Assembly: GCA_002361615.1 (NCBI GenBank)
Contig: DETK01000033.1
Coordinates: 24,990-88,989, forward strand
Direction of reading: 5' to 3'
DNA: 64,000 bases
From: Bacteroidales bacterium UBA3290
Lineage (GTDB): Bacteria; Bacteroidota; Bacteroidia; Bacteroidales; UBA932
Under the pieces are notes generated by a model, which was not told the DNA's origin, ran no database searches, and saw nothing but the letters and a program-made list of their open reading frames with translations. A program made the translations under genes and the position numbers. Below are positions 26,033-35,863 of this stretch, in pieces (within the stretch, counting starts at the first letter, position 1; every line of letters starts with the position of its first letter).

Positions 26033-28348
26033 ATGAAACCTGTTCTCAAAGCTTTGGCGTGGGGCATCCTGGCCTTTTTCCTTGCCGGATGCGCTTCGCA
26101 CAAACCCTCTTTTGTCACTGTCGAAGACGGACATTTCGTCCGGGACGGAAAACCCTACACGTTTATCGGCACCAACTTCTGGTACGGACCCATACTTGCC
26201 TCCGAAGGCCGGGGAGGGGATATCGCCCGCCTCAGGAAGGAACTCGACGCCCTGAAAGGACTGGGCATCGACAATCTCCGGGTACTGGTGGGCGGTGATG
26301 GCGCCGACGGCGTCTATTCCCGCGTCGAACCTACCCTGCAGACTTCCCCCGGCGTGTACAATGACACGCTGCTGGTCGGCCTCGACCGCTTCCTGGTTGA
26401 ACTGGGGAAGCGCGACATGCAGGCAGTTCTCTATGTGAACAACTCCTGGGAATGGACAGGCGGCTACGGTCAGTATCTGGAATGGGCGACGGGCGAGAAG
26501 ACCCTGATCCCGCTGGTCGACGGCTACTGGCCCTTCATGCAGCAGATGCGCAAATTCCAGACCTCTGAGGCAGCGCAACAGCTCTATTTCAACCATCTGC
26601 GCAATATCGTCTCACGCGTGAATTCCTTGACCGGCAAACCTTACAAGGACGATCCGGCCATCTTCGCCTGGCAGCTGGGCAACGAACCCCGCTGTTTCTC
26701 CGACGACCCGGAGGTCCGGGCGGGTTTCATCGGTTGGATGACCGAAGCCGCCCGCATCGTCAAAGAGCTGGACGGCAACCATCTCCTGTCGACCGGCAAC
26801 GAAGGCCTGATGGGCTGCGAAGAGGATCGTGAACTGCTGCGCGCTGTGAACGAAATCCCTGGCATCGACTATATGACGATCCATATCTGGCCCTACAACT
26901 GGAGTTGGGTGCGGCCCGACCATCTGACGGAGGATGTTGATGCGGCTATCGAGCGGACCCAAGCCTATCTGCTCGAGCACAAGACCCTGGCCGCGGAGCT
27001 CTCGCTCCCGGTGGTGGCTGAGGAGTTCGGCTTCCCGCGCGATGGGTTCCAAGCTTCGATGGAGGCTCCGACAACGGCCCGCGACCGTTATTATGCCTAT
27101 GTGTTCAGCCAGGTCGGCAGCTATCTCGACGGCGCGAATTTCTGGGGCTGGAGCGGATACGCGGTTCCGAACCACGAACAGTGGGAATCGGGCGATCCCT
27201 ATACCGGCGACCCTTCCCAGGAAGCGCAGGGTCTCAACGGTGTCTATCTCACGGATTCCACGGTCGGCGTGATCCGGGATGCAAATGCGCGCCTGGCTTC
27301 CTGTGCTGCAGATGCAGCGAAGCAGGAAGAGACGCCCCGTGCACAGCTGATCGATAGACTCGGGAAGCTTTCCGCACAGGGCAAGATCCTTTACGGACAT
27401 CAGGATGACCTGGTATATGGCCATAATTGGCTGGTCACGGACGTGGCAAACGATCCACTGGAACGCTCCGACGTCCGGGACGTGACAGGGTCCTGGCCCG
27501 CCATGGTGGGTTTCGACCTGGGCGGCATTGAACTGGGCAACCCGGCCAATCTGGACGGCGTCCCGTTCGACCTGATGCGCCGGGCTGCCTGCGCACATGC
27601 CGAAAGAGGCGGTGTGGTCACCTTCTCGTGGCATCCGCGCAATCCGCTGACGGGCGGCGACGCGTGGGACATCTCCTCTGACGAAGTGGTGTGGGGCATC
27701 CTTCCCGGCGGCGAAAAGCACGCCGAATTCAGCCTGTGGCTGGAGCGGGCCGCCGATTTCATCGAAAGCCTCGGCGGAATCCCGGTGGTTTTCCGTCCCT
27801 GGCACGAGAACATCGGCAGCTGGTTCTGGTGGGGCTGGCGTCTCTGCTCCGCCCGTGAATACAAGGCTCTGTACCGGATGACCTGGTCGTATTTCACCCA
27901 CGACCGGGGACTCGACAACATCGTCTGGTGCTATTCTCCGAACGGTCCGATCTCGCCGGAAGACTACCTGTCCCGCTATCCCGGTGACGACTGTGTGGAT
28001 ATTCTGGGAACGGACATTTACGAGTATAAGGGAGAGAATGAGGGACTTGATTCAGCCGGCATCCGTTTCGGAAAGCAAGTGCGTGAGATGCTGGGCGTGC
28101 TGAAGCCTGTTGCCGAGGCGCACGGCAAACTCCTGTGCCTGTCGGAGACAGGCCTGGAGAGTCTTGCTGACCCGCAGTGGTGGTCTGGTGTCCTGTATCC
28201 GGCCATCGAGGGTTCCGGCATCTGCTATGTGCTCACCTGGCGCAACGCGCACGACCGGCCCGACCATTTCTATGCACCTTGGAAGGGCTTTGAAAACGAA
28301 GAAGATTTCAGACAATTCTGCGATAAGGAATCCATCATCCTGCTATGA
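26033..28348 (+). CDS. Dual-catalytic beta-mannanase lipoprotein: GH5 (GH5_7-like) fused to GH26
   Basis: Secreted lipoprotein (771 aa, lipobox LAGC) with two complete glycoside hydrolase domains. Residues about 25-420 are a GH5_7-like endo-mannanase (FIGTNFWYG; acid/base E218 in LGNEPRC; nucleophile E331 in VAEEFGF). Residues about 440-771 are a GH26 endo-beta-1,4-mannanase (ILYGHQDD; FSWHPRNP; acid/base E592 in PWHENIGSW; nucleophile E705 in LSETGLES). Both catalytic pairs are present, so both halves look active. The gene opens the enzyme operon and overlaps the GH130 gene by 4 nt. The expected product is mannobiose and longer manno-oligosaccharides. Confidence 0.92.
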   Translation: MKPVLKALAWGILAFFLAGCASHKPSFVTVEDGHFVRDGKPYTFIGTNFWYGPILASEGRGGDIARLRKELDALKGLGIDNLRVLVGGDGADGVYSRVEPTLQTSPGVYNDTLLVGLDRFLVELGKRDMQAVLYVNNSWEWTGGYGQYLEWATGEKTLIPLVDGYWPFMQQMRKFQTSEAAQQLYFNHLRNIVSRVNSLTGKPYKDDPAIFAWQLGNEPRCFSDDPEVRAGFIGWMTEAARIVKELDGNHLLSTGNEGLMGCEEDRELLRAVNEIPGIDYMTIHIWPYNWSWVRPDHLTEDVDAAIERTQAYLLEHKTLAAELSLPVVAEEFGFPRDGFQASMEAPTTARDRYYAYVFSQVGSYLDGANFWGWSGYAVPNHEQWESGDPYTGDPSQEAQGLNGVYLTDSTVGVIRDANARLASCAADAAKQEETPRAQLIDRLGKLSAQGKILYGHQDDLVYGHNWLVTDVANDPLERSDVRDVTGSWPAMVGFDLGGIELGNPANLDGVPFDLMRRAACAHAERGGVVTFSWHPRNPLTGGDAWDISSDEVVWGILPGGEKHAEFSLWLERAADFIESLGGIPVVFRPWHENIGSWFWWGWRLCSAREYKALYRMTWSYFTHDRGLDNIVWCYSPNGPISPEDYLSRYPGDDCVDILGTDIYEYKGENEGLDSAGIRFGKQVREMLGVLKPVAEAHGKLLCLSETGLESLADPQWWSGVLYPAIEGSGICYVLTWRNAHDRPDHFYAPWKGFENEEDFRQFCDKESIILL

Positions 28349-29499
28349 CCTACGAAAAGAGACTTTCCCGGCTGCGGAAGACGCACCGGGAATTGATTGA
28401 ACTGAAGAATGTTCCCGTCGAAGGGAACGGTGTTTATGAAAGATATGCAAATCCGGTGCTGACGGCGGAGCATGCTCCTCTGGAGTGGCGCTACGACCTG
28501 CATCCGGATACGAATCCCTACTTGCTGGAGCGCTTCGGCATCCATGCCGTGTTCAATGCCGGCGCCATCAAGTGGAATGGAAAATATGTCCTGGTCGCAC
28601 GGGTTGAAGGGGCGGACCGCAAATCTTTCTTCGCTGTGGCGGAGAGTCCCAACGGTGTCGACAATTTCCGTTTCTGGTCCCGTCCCGTGACGATGCCTGA
28701 GTATGGCGAACCTGCCACCAATATCTACGACATGCGGCTGACTGCGCATGAAGACGGCTGGATCTACGGCATTTTCTGCGTGGAACGCAAGGATCCCGCC
28801 CGGCCCGACGACCTGTCGGCCGCCGTGGCCGCCGCCGGCGTGGCCCGCACGCACGACCTGGTCACCTGGGAGCGCCTGCCCGATATCGTGTCGAAGAGCC
28901 AGCAGCGCAACGTAGTGCTGCATCCCGAGTTCGTGGACGGCAAGTATGCGCTCTATACGCGCCCGCAGGACGGCTTCATCGATGCCGGCGGCGGAGCCGG
29001 CATCGGATGGGCTTTGGTCGACAGCATGGAACACGCCTTCGTTGAAGGCGAGAAGACGCTCAGCCGTCGCTGCTACCATACCATCAAGGAATGCAAGAAC
29101 GGGGAGGGGCCGCACCCCATCAAGACACCGCAGGGTTGGCTGCACCTGGCACATGGAGTCCGGGGCTGTGCCTCCGGCCTGCGTTATGTCCTGTATCTCT
29201 ACATGACGGCACTGGATGATCCGGCGCGCGTGATTGCCGAACCCGCCGGTTTCTTCATGGCGCCCGAGGGCGGGGAATATGTAGGCGACGTGATGAATGT
29301 CCTTTTCTCCAACGGGTGGATCTGCGATCCGGACGGGAAGGTGTTCATCTATTACGCTTCGTCCGATACCCGGCTCCACGTCGCCACATCAACGGTGGAC
29401 CGGCTGGTGGACTACTGCCTGCACACCGCCCCCGACGGCTTGCGCACAGGCCTTTCCGTCAAGACTTTGAATGAACTTATTGACAGAAATATACGATGA
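28345..29499 (+). CDS. GH130 4-O-beta-D-mannosyl-D-glucose phosphorylase
   Basis: Cytoplasmic inverting phosphorylase (384 aa, no signal peptide) converting 4-O-beta-mannosyl-glucose plus phosphate to mannose-1-phosphate and glucose. The N-terminal block NPVLTAEHAPLEWRYDLHP and FGIHAVFNAGAIKW is characteristic of the GH130_1 mannosylglucose phosphorylases, as in the Bacteroides fragilis mannan cluster. It works after the 2-epimerase at 42655, which makes its substrate from mannobiose. ATGA overlaps join it to the mannanase upstream and to the esterase downstream. Confidence 0.9.
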   Translation: MTYEKRLSRLRKTHRELIELKNVPVEGNGVYERYANPVLTAEHAPLEWRYDLHPDTNPYLLERFGIHAVFNAGAIKWNGKYVLVARVEGADRKSFFAVAESPNGVDNFRFWSRPVTMPEYGEPATNIYDMRLTAHEDGWIYGIFCVERKDPARPDDLSAAVAAAGVARTHDLVTWERLPDIVSKSQQRNVVLHPEFVDGKYALYTRPQDGFIDAGGGAGIGWALVDSMEHAFVEGEKTLSRRCYHTIKECKNGEGPHPIKTPQGWLHLAHGVRGCASGLRYVLYLYMTALDDPARVIAEPAGFFMAPEGGEYVGDVMNVLFSNGWICDPDGKVFIYYASSDTRLHVATSTVDRLVDYCLHTAPDGLRTGLSVKTLNELIDRNIR

Positions 29500-30941
29500 A
29501 GAAACTCCTGCTTCTGGCCTGGCTGCTTCCGACAGCCTTCCTGCTCCGGGCGGAGCCTTTGCAGCTTGCCCACCTGTTTTCCGACCATATGGTCCTCCAG
29601 CGCGAGACCGCAGCCCCCGTCTGGGGTTGGGGAGAACCCGGCAAGACCGTCGCCGTGGAAGGATCCTGGGACGGCCTGGTGGTGAAGACCCGGATTGCCG
29701 AAGACGGTTCCTGGCGCGTAACGCTCTCCACCGGCGAAGCCGGCGGCCCCTATACCCTCAAGGTCAGCTGCGGAAAGGAATCCCTGACCGTGTCCGACGT
29801 GATGCTCGGGGAAGTGTGGGTCTGCAGCGGCCAGTCGAATATGGAAATGCCCATGCGCGGCTTCGGCTTCCAGCAGATTGACGGATTCCGGGACAACCTG
29901 CTGGAGGCGGCTGAATACGCTTCCCGCATCCGTCTGTTCGACGTCAAGTCCGATACCACGCACGTGGTGCAGCGCGACGTTGAAAACGTTTGGGAATACA
30001 CGGTCCCGGAGGTCTATTCCAAGACTTCGGCCGTGGCTTATCTGTTCGCCAAGCGGCTTACCCGCAACCTGGGTGTCCCCGTGGGCATCATCGTCAATGC
30101 CTGGGGCGGCAGCCGTATCGAGCCCTGGATGACGATGGAAGCGGTGGAAAACGCCGGAATCTCCGAGGCGGACCTGGCCATGATCCGGGAACTGCATGAA
30201 ACGGCGGGCCTGTATCCCAACGGCGTAGCGACCTGCTGGAGCGGTCGCATGGCGCCTCTCGCCGGCTATGCCGCCAAGGGATTCCTCTGGTACCAGGGTT
30301 GTTCCAACATCGGTCAGGACTGCTACGATTTGCTGCAGGCCTCGATGGTTCGGCTCTGGCGCGATGCCTGGGGAAGGGGAGACCTCCCGTTCATCTATGC
30401 CCTGCTGGCACCTTACGACCATGGCACAGCCGACGGAAGATGGCGTCCCAAGTTCGTGGAGACGCAGATGCATACGCAGGAACTGATTGCCAAAACCTAC
30501 GCCGTCTGTCTCGAGACCCTGGGCAATGAAGTGACGATTCACCCCCCGCGCAAACAGGAAGTGGCCGACATGATGGCGCTCCGTGCACTCAGCTCCGCTT
30601 ATGGGATGCCTGTCGGCATGACGGTAGATTATCCGACGCCCAAGTCGATCGACTACCTCGAAGACGGACGGGTCAAGATCCTTTTCAACAATGTCTGGTC
30701 GAACCTGCAGTCGATCAGCTCGCGCGGAATCACCGGATTTGAACTCGCCGGTGAAGACCGCGTGTTCCATCTTGCTGAGGCAGAGGTGGACTGGGACGGC
30801 CAGACCGTCTATGTCCGCTGTGCCGAAGTTCCTGCTCCCGTCGCGGTGCGTTACAGCTACCGCAACTGGATGGGCGCCAACCTGCAGACCTCTTACGGTA
30901 TCCCCGTCCCCCCTTTCCGCAGTGATGACTGGCCCCTTTAA
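29496..30941 (+). CDS. Secreted SGNH carbohydrate acetylesterase (sialate O-acetylesterase-like)
   Basis: Exported esterase (481 aa; signal MKKLLLLAWLLPTAFLLRA) of the sialate O-acetylesterase family, here probably removing acetyl groups from glucomannan. The N-terminal Ig-like domain (LQLAHLFSDHMVLQR, PVWGWGEPGKTV) is followed by the nucleophile block VCSGQSNMEMPM, the WGGSRIEPWM block, FLWYQGCSN, and the His block VTIHPPRKQEV. In most relatives the last block reads DIHP; here the Asp position is Thr, so the acid member of the triad may come from elsewhere or activity may be lowered. It lies inside the mannan operon. Substrate is inferred from context. Confidence 0.8.
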   Translation: MKKLLLLAWLLPTAFLLRAEPLQLAHLFSDHMVLQRETAAPVWGWGEPGKTVAVEGSWDGLVVKTRIAEDGSWRVTLSTGEAGGPYTLKVSCGKESLTVSDVMLGEVWVCSGQSNMEMPMRGFGFQQIDGFRDNLLEAAEYASRIRLFDVKSDTTHVVQRDVENVWEYTVPEVYSKTSAVAYLFAKRLTRNLGVPVGIIVNAWGGSRIEPWMTMEAVENAGISEADLAMIRELHETAGLYPNGVATCWSGRMAPLAGYAAKGFLWYQGCSNIGQDCYDLLQASMVRLWRDAWGRGDLPFIYALLAPYDHGTADGRWRPKFVETQMHTQELIAKTYAVCLETLGNEVTIHPPRKQEVADMMALRALSSAYGMPVGMTVDYPTPKSIDYLEDGRVKILFNNVWSNLQSISSRGITGFELAGEDRVFHLAEAEVDWDGQTVYVRCAEVPAPVAVRYSYRNWMGANLQTSYGIPVPPFRSDDWPL

Positions 30942-30965
30942 ACCTGAACCTGAAACATTCCGAAC

Positions 30966-33755
30966 ATGAAAAAAACGCTCCTCCTCTTACTGATTCCCCT
31001 GCTGCTGGTATCCTGCCAGAAAGCCTATACCGTCAAAGGCGACAAAGTGACGATACCGTGCACGGATATGACCATCCGGCTGCAGGTTGTCACGCCCGCC
31101 ATCGTTCACGTATCCGCTGTTCCGGACGGCCGTTTTTCTGACCGGAAAAGCCTGGCCGTGCTGCCCCAGCAGGGCTGCCGGGATTTCGAAGTGACCGAAG
31201 CCGGCGGCAAGGTTAGGCTGGCGACCGACAGTCTCATCGTGGAGGTCTATAAGGCTTCCGGCACCGTGAACCTTTTCAAGGGTGACGGGACGCCGCTCCT
31301 TTCGGAAGGTTGTTTCGCCTTCACGCCCATTGAGGTCGAAGGCAAGAAGGCCTGGTCGGTCCGCACGGCTTTTGAGCCCGATCCGGACGATTCTTTCTAC
31401 GGTCTGGGGCAGCATCAGGCCGGCGAGTTCGACCATAGGGGCCGCAGCGAGGAACTCTACCAGTACAACACCAAGGTGAGCGTGCCGATGGTCGTCTCTA
31501 CGGGCGGCTACGGTCTGATGTTCGACGCCTATTCGCTCAGCCGCTGGGGCAATCCAGAACCCTACAAGCAATTGGGTGAACTGTTGAAGATTTACGACAA
31601 GGAGGGTGTGGAAGGCGCGCTGACCGGCACCTATAAACCGGCCAAGGGAGCACCTGTGGTGCAGCGTGAAGACAGTCTCTTCTATGAAAATGAGGTCGCC
31701 GTCAAGCTTTTGCCTGAAATCCCGCTCAGCGGCGCAAAAGTCGTGTATGAAGGTTTCCTGGAAGCGCCCAAGACGGCAGACTACCATTTCAGCCAGTACT
31801 ATGCCGGTTTCCAGACGACGACGGTGGGCGGACAGGAGATGATGTCGCGCCGCTGGCGTCCGGCCTGGAACCCCAACAGCTACAAGTTTACGGTTCATCT
31901 GGAGGAAGGCGTGAAGACGCCCGTCCGCATCGAATGGGAACCTGACGGTGATGTATCGTACATCGGCTTGCGCGTGGCTCCGCCCCAGACGCCTGAAGAA
32001 GAATCGCTCGTGAGTTTCTGGTCGGAATTCGAGCCGCAGGCGGACTTTTATTTCATGACGGGCGATACCTACGACGAGGTAATCAGTCACTATCGCAGAC
32101 TGACCGGAAAGGCGCCTGTGATGCCCAAATGGGTGATGGGTTTCTGGCAGAGCCGCGAGCGCTATTCGACGCAGGCTGAACTGGTGGAAACGCTGGCCGA
32201 GTTCCGTAAGAGACACATTCCTGTGGACAACATCGTCCAGGACTGGCAGTACTGGAAAGAGGACCAGTGGGGTAGCCACGAGTTCGACGAGACGCGTTAT
32301 CCGGATCCTGAAAAGATGATGGACGACGTGCATGCGATGCACGGCCGGCTGATGATCAGCGTCTGGCCGAAATTCTACACCAATACGGATAATTACAAGG
32401 AACTCAAGGCCGCCGGCTATGCTTACACGCACGCCGAGGATACCGGCCTCGTGGACTGGCTGGGTCACAAGCAGACCTTCTACGACGCCTACGCCGAAGG
32501 CGGCCGGGCCATGTTCTGGCGCCAGATCGACGAAAACCTCTATACCCGCTACGGCCGCAAGATCGACGCCTGGTGGATGGATGCCAGCGAACCGAACCTG
32601 CGCGACTGCCTGCCGATGGACTATCTGAAATGGCTCACGACGCCGACGGCCCTCGGCCCTTCGACCGAATACATGAACGCCTATTCCATCGTCAATGCCG
32701 ACGCCATCTACAACGGCCAGCGCGGCATAGAACCTGACAGACGAGTATTCCTGCTCACCCGCAGCGGTTTCCTGGGCGAGCAGCGCTACAGCACCGCCAC
32801 CTGGAGCGGTGACATCGGCACTTCCTGGACCGACATGCGGATCCAGATGGCCGCCGGCCTGGACTTCTCGATGAGCGGCATCCCGTTCTGGGGAATGGAC
32901 ATCGGCGGCTTCTCGGTGATGAGCAAGTTCTACAATCCGGCCAACCTCGACGAGTGGCGGGAGTTGCAGACGCGCTGGCACCAGTTCGGCACCTTTGTGC
33001 CCCTGTTCCGTACCCACGGCCAGTGGCCCCGCCGCGAACTCTGGAACATCGCACCCGCCGGGTCCAAGGCCTACGAAAGCATCCTTTGGTATATGCAGCT
33101 CCGCTACCGGCTGATGCCGTATCTCTATTCGATGGCGGGCGCTGTCTATCTCAACGACTATACGATCATGCGCGGCCTTCCGATGGATTTCCCGGACGAT
33201 CCGGCCGTGCGCGACCTCTCCGACCAGTGGATGTTCGGTCCGGCGCTGATGGCCTGCCCGGTGAGCGAATACAAGGCCCGCAGCCGCAGCGTCTATTTCC
33301 CGGAAGGTGGATGGTATGATTTCTATACGGGTGAATACTTCGCGGGCGGCCGCAGCCGCTCGATCCCCGCGCCCTACGAGCGGATGCCGCTCTTCGTGCG
33401 TGCCGGGTCCATCATTCCCTTCGGTCCTGAGATCGAGTGGACGGGCCAGAAGCCGGACGATGACATCTGCCTCTACATCTATGCAGGTGCCGACGCCCAT
33501 TTCGACCTTTATGAGGATGACGGCGAATCCTATGCCTATGAGCGCGGTGCCTATTCCATCATCTCCATCTCCTGGAACGACGCGGAGCGTGAACTCACCT
33601 TCTCCCCGCGCCAGGGCAGTTTCCCCGGCATGCTGGAGAACCGGCGCTTCCGCATCGTGGTCGTGGACCCCGACAAGCCGCACGGTTACGATCCGGATGC
33701 AGCGGAGGATTATACGAACTATAACGGAGAACTGTTCTTTACGACGATCCGCTAG
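30966..33755 (+). CDS. GH31 alpha-xylosidase with PA14 insert
   Basis: Secreted, probably lipid-anchored (LLLVSC) GH31 enzyme (929 aa). A PA14-like domain (about residues 235-345; VVYEGFLEAPKTADYHF, WNPNSYKFTVHLEEG) is inserted before the barrel, as in the Cellvibrio and Bacteroides ovatus xyloglucan alpha-xylosidases. The nucleophile motif WWMDASEPN gives D539. Predicted to release xylose from the non-reducing end of xyloglucan oligosaccharides, which fits the xylose catabolic genes directly downstream. It lies 24 nt after the esterase and 2 nt before the GH2 gene. Confidence 0.9.
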   Translation: MKKTLLLLLIPLLLVSCQKAYTVKGDKVTIPCTDMTIRLQVVTPAIVHVSAVPDGRFSDRKSLAVLPQQGCRDFEVTEAGGKVRLATDSLIVEVYKASGTVNLFKGDGTPLLSEGCFAFTPIEVEGKKAWSVRTAFEPDPDDSFYGLGQHQAGEFDHRGRSEELYQYNTKVSVPMVVSTGGYGLMFDAYSLSRWGNPEPYKQLGELLKIYDKEGVEGALTGTYKPAKGAPVVQREDSLFYENEVAVKLLPEIPLSGAKVVYEGFLEAPKTADYHFSQYYAGFQTTTVGGQEMMSRRWRPAWNPNSYKFTVHLEEGVKTPVRIEWEPDGDVSYIGLRVAPPQTPEEESLVSFWSEFEPQADFYFMTGDTYDEVISHYRRLTGKAPVMPKWVMGFWQSRERYSTQAELVETLAEFRKRHIPVDNIVQDWQYWKEDQWGSHEFDETRYPDPEKMMDDVHAMHGRLMISVWPKFYTNTDNYKELKAAGYAYTHAEDTGLVDWLGHKQTFYDAYAEGGRAMFWRQIDENLYTRYGRKIDAWWMDASEPNLRDCLPMDYLKWLTTPTALGPSTEYMNAYSIVNADAIYNGQRGIEPDRRVFLLTRSGFLGEQRYSTATWSGDIGTSWTDMRIQMAAGLDFSMSGIPFWGMDIGGFSVMSKFYNPANLDEWRELQTRWHQFGTFVPLFRTHGQWPRRELWNIAPAGSKAYESILWYMQLRYRLMPYLYSMAGAVYLNDYTIMRGLPMDFPDDPAVRDLSDQWMFGPALMACPVSEYKARSRSVYFPEGGWYDFYTGEYFAGGRSRSIPAPYERMPLFVRAGSIIPFGPEIEWTGQKPDDDICLYIYAGADAHFDLYEDDGESYAYERGAYSIISISWNDAERELTFSPRQGSFPGMLENRRFRIVVVDPDKPHGYDPDAAEDYTNYNGELFFTTIR

Positions 33756-33757
33756 CT

Positions 33758-35863
33758 ATGCGCAGAATCCTCACCATCCTTTTGTGCCTGTCACTTCCCT
33801 TGTGGCTGTCCGCCCAGGAAATGCTGTTCGACGACGGCTGGAAGTTTGCATTCGGCAATGCGTCCTCTCCTGAGAAGGACTTCGGGCGCGGCACGGAGTA
33901 TTTCAACTATTTCACCAAAGCGGCGTCCATCCACAACAAAGGCCCTTATGCCATGGACTTTGACGATTCGGCCTGGAAGGAGGTGCAGCTGCCCCACGAC
34001 TGGGTGGTGGATCTTCCTTATGCGGCAGAAGCCTCGCACAGCCACGGCTATAAGACGGTGGGCTGGCAGTGGCCCGAGACCAGTGTGGGCTGGTACCGCA
34101 AGCATTTCACCGTCCCGGCCGAGGCGCTCGGCCAGCCCGTCTCGCTCCGCTTCGACGGCATCTTCCGCGATTCGGACATCTGGGTGAACGGCTTCTGGCT
34201 GGGCGGCGAGGAAAGCGGCTATGCCACCGCGAGTTACAATATCGCTGAGTATCTGAATTATGGCGCCGACAACATCGTGACCGTACGCGTGGATGCTACT
34301 TTTGAGGAGGGATGGTTCTACGAAGGGGCGGGCATCTACCGGCATGTCTGGTTGACTGTCGGTCCGGAGCCTGAAAAGCCGCAGCTGCCGCTTCCCGTCA
34401 TCACACTCGATCCCGACCGCGGGATTCTGGTGGACGGGAAACCGATCCGCATCCGCGGTGCGAACGTCCACCAGGACGCCGCGGGCGTGGGCGCTGCGAT
34501 TCCCGATGCCCTGTGGGTCTGGCGCATCAAGCAGCTCAAGAAATACGGTTTCAATGCCATCCGCACCTCCCACAATCCGGTTTCACCCGCGCTGCTCGAC
34601 ATCTGCGACAGCCTGGGTATGTATGTCCTCGAGGAGACGCGCCTGATGGGTACGAACGATGCCCAGCTCGAACCGCTGCGCAGGATGATCGAACGCGACA
34701 AGCATCATCCCTGCATCATCATGTGGGGCATTGGCAACGAAGAGTGGGGGATTGAGTGGAATGAGAAGGGCGAGCGTATTGCCCGCACGATGACGGAATT
34801 CTGCCACAGGGTCGATCCTACGCGTCCTGTGGTCGTAGCCTCCAGCAGCGGCCCTGAGATTGTCAAGGGGAGCGACGTGGCGGGTTACAACTATATCTTG
34901 CAGAACCCGGTGGACAAGCACCGGGCTGATTATCCCGCCCGCGTGGCCGTGGGTACCGAGGAAACCTCGGGCTGCGGCACCCGCGGGGTGTATTTTGACG
35001 ATGTGGAGAACGGCCGCATGGCCGCGATCAACCGGGGCCCGCAAGGCCCCGACAGCCTGCTCAACTGCATTGAGCGCGGCCTGCAGTTCTACGATGCCCG
35101 TCCCTGGCTCGCCGGCCTGTTCTATTGGACGGGATTCGACTATCGCGGCGAGCCCAATCCGCTGAAATTCCCCGCTACCGGTTCGGAATTCGGCATTCTC
35201 GACTACTGCGGCTTTCCGAAAGACGAGGCTTTCTTCCTGCAATCCTGGTGGACCGACCAGCCGGTGCTGCACATCCTGCCGCACTGGAACCTGGAAGGTC
35301 ACGAAGGAGAGAAAGTCCCCGTCTGGGTTTACAGCAATTGCGACGAGGTCGCCCTGTGGGTCAACGGACGCAGTCTGGGCCGCAAGAAGATGCCCCGACT
35401 GGGACATCTGGAGTGGGAAGCCGTCTATCAGCCCGGCCGCGTGCGTGCCGTGGGTTATCGGGGCGGAAAGAAGATATGTGAGGAAACAGTCTATACGGCC
35501 GGAGCGCCTGCTGCCTTGCAGGCAACTGTCGACCGTCCCCGGATTGAGGCGGACGGCCGCGACCTGGCCGTAGTGGAGATAGCTGTGCAGGATGCCCGGG
35601 GACGTTTCGCTCCGACAGCGTGCCTGCCTGTTCAGGTGACTGTCGCCGGTCCCGGCCGGATACTGGGCTATGGGAACGGCGATCCTGCCTTCCAGGGCAG
35701 GGAACGGCCCGAAGATCCGTTCGCCCGAACCTTCACCATCGAATCTTTCAACGGTCTGGCTCAGCTGCTTGTTCAAAGTTCAGGCGGGCCCGGCGATATT
35801 TTAGTAACTTTAGCAGCTGAATCATGTACTTACTCGGTTACGATATCGGCAGTTCGTCCGTAA
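33758..35863 (+). CDS. GH2 beta-galactosidase-like enzyme lacking the middle beta-sandwich domain
   Basis: Secreted GH2 hydrolase (701 aa; signal ending LWLSAQ). The N-terminal jelly-roll (WKEVQLPHDWVVD, GWYRKHFTVP, GAGIYRHVWL ending near residue 200) is followed after only about 25-35 residues by the barrel start (VDGKPIRIRGANVHQDAAG near residue 228). Other GH2 proteins have a roughly 100-residue beta-sandwich between these points. Acid/base E328 (GIGNEEWG) and nucleophile E402 (GTEETSG) are present. The C-terminal Ig-like domains (VPVWVYSNCDEVALWVNG) are retained. It probably removes beta-galactose from xyloglucan or galactoglucomannan oligosaccharides. Its last 40 nt overlap the xylulokinase gene. 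Confidence 0.85.
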   Translation: MRRILTILLCLSLPLWLSAQEMLFDDGWKFAFGNASSPEKDFGRGTEYFNYFTKAASIHNKGPYAMDFDDSAWKEVQLPHDWVVDLPYAAEASHSHGYKTVGWQWPETSVGWYRKHFTVPAEALGQPVSLRFDGIFRDSDIWVNGFWLGGEESGYATASYNIAEYLNYGADNIVTVRVDATFEEGWFYEGAGIYRHVWLTVGPEPEKPQLPLPVITLDPDRGILVDGKPIRIRGANVHQDAAGVGAAIPDALWVWRIKQLKKYGFNAIRTSHNPVSPALLDICDSLGMYVLEETRLMGTNDAQLEPLRRMIERDKHHPCIIMWGIGNEEWGIEWNEKGERIARTMTEFCHRVDPTRPVVVASSSGPEIVKGSDVAGYNYILQNPVDKHRADYPARVAVGTEETSGCGTRGVYFDDVENGRMAAINRGPQGPDSLLNCIERGLQFYDARPWLAGLFYWTGFDYRGEPNPLKFPATGSEFGILDYCGFPKDEAFFLQSWWTDQPVLHILPHWNLEGHEGEKVPVWVYSNCDEVALWVNGRSLGRKKMPRLGHLEWEAVYQPGRVRAVGYRGGKKICEETVYTAGAPAALQATVDRPRIEADGRDLAVVEIAVQDARGRFAPTACLPVQVTVAGPGRILGYGNGDPAFQGRERPEDPFARTFTIESFNGLAQLLVQSSGGPGDILVTLAAESCTYSVTISAVRP

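Noticed and set aside
35824..35863. Possible frameshift or wrong start at the GH2/xylB junction (40-nt overlap)
   Set aside because: The xylulokinase begins exactly at the family N-terminus, and the GH2 end is a plausible C-terminal strand; both frames are intact, so the overlap is taken as real.
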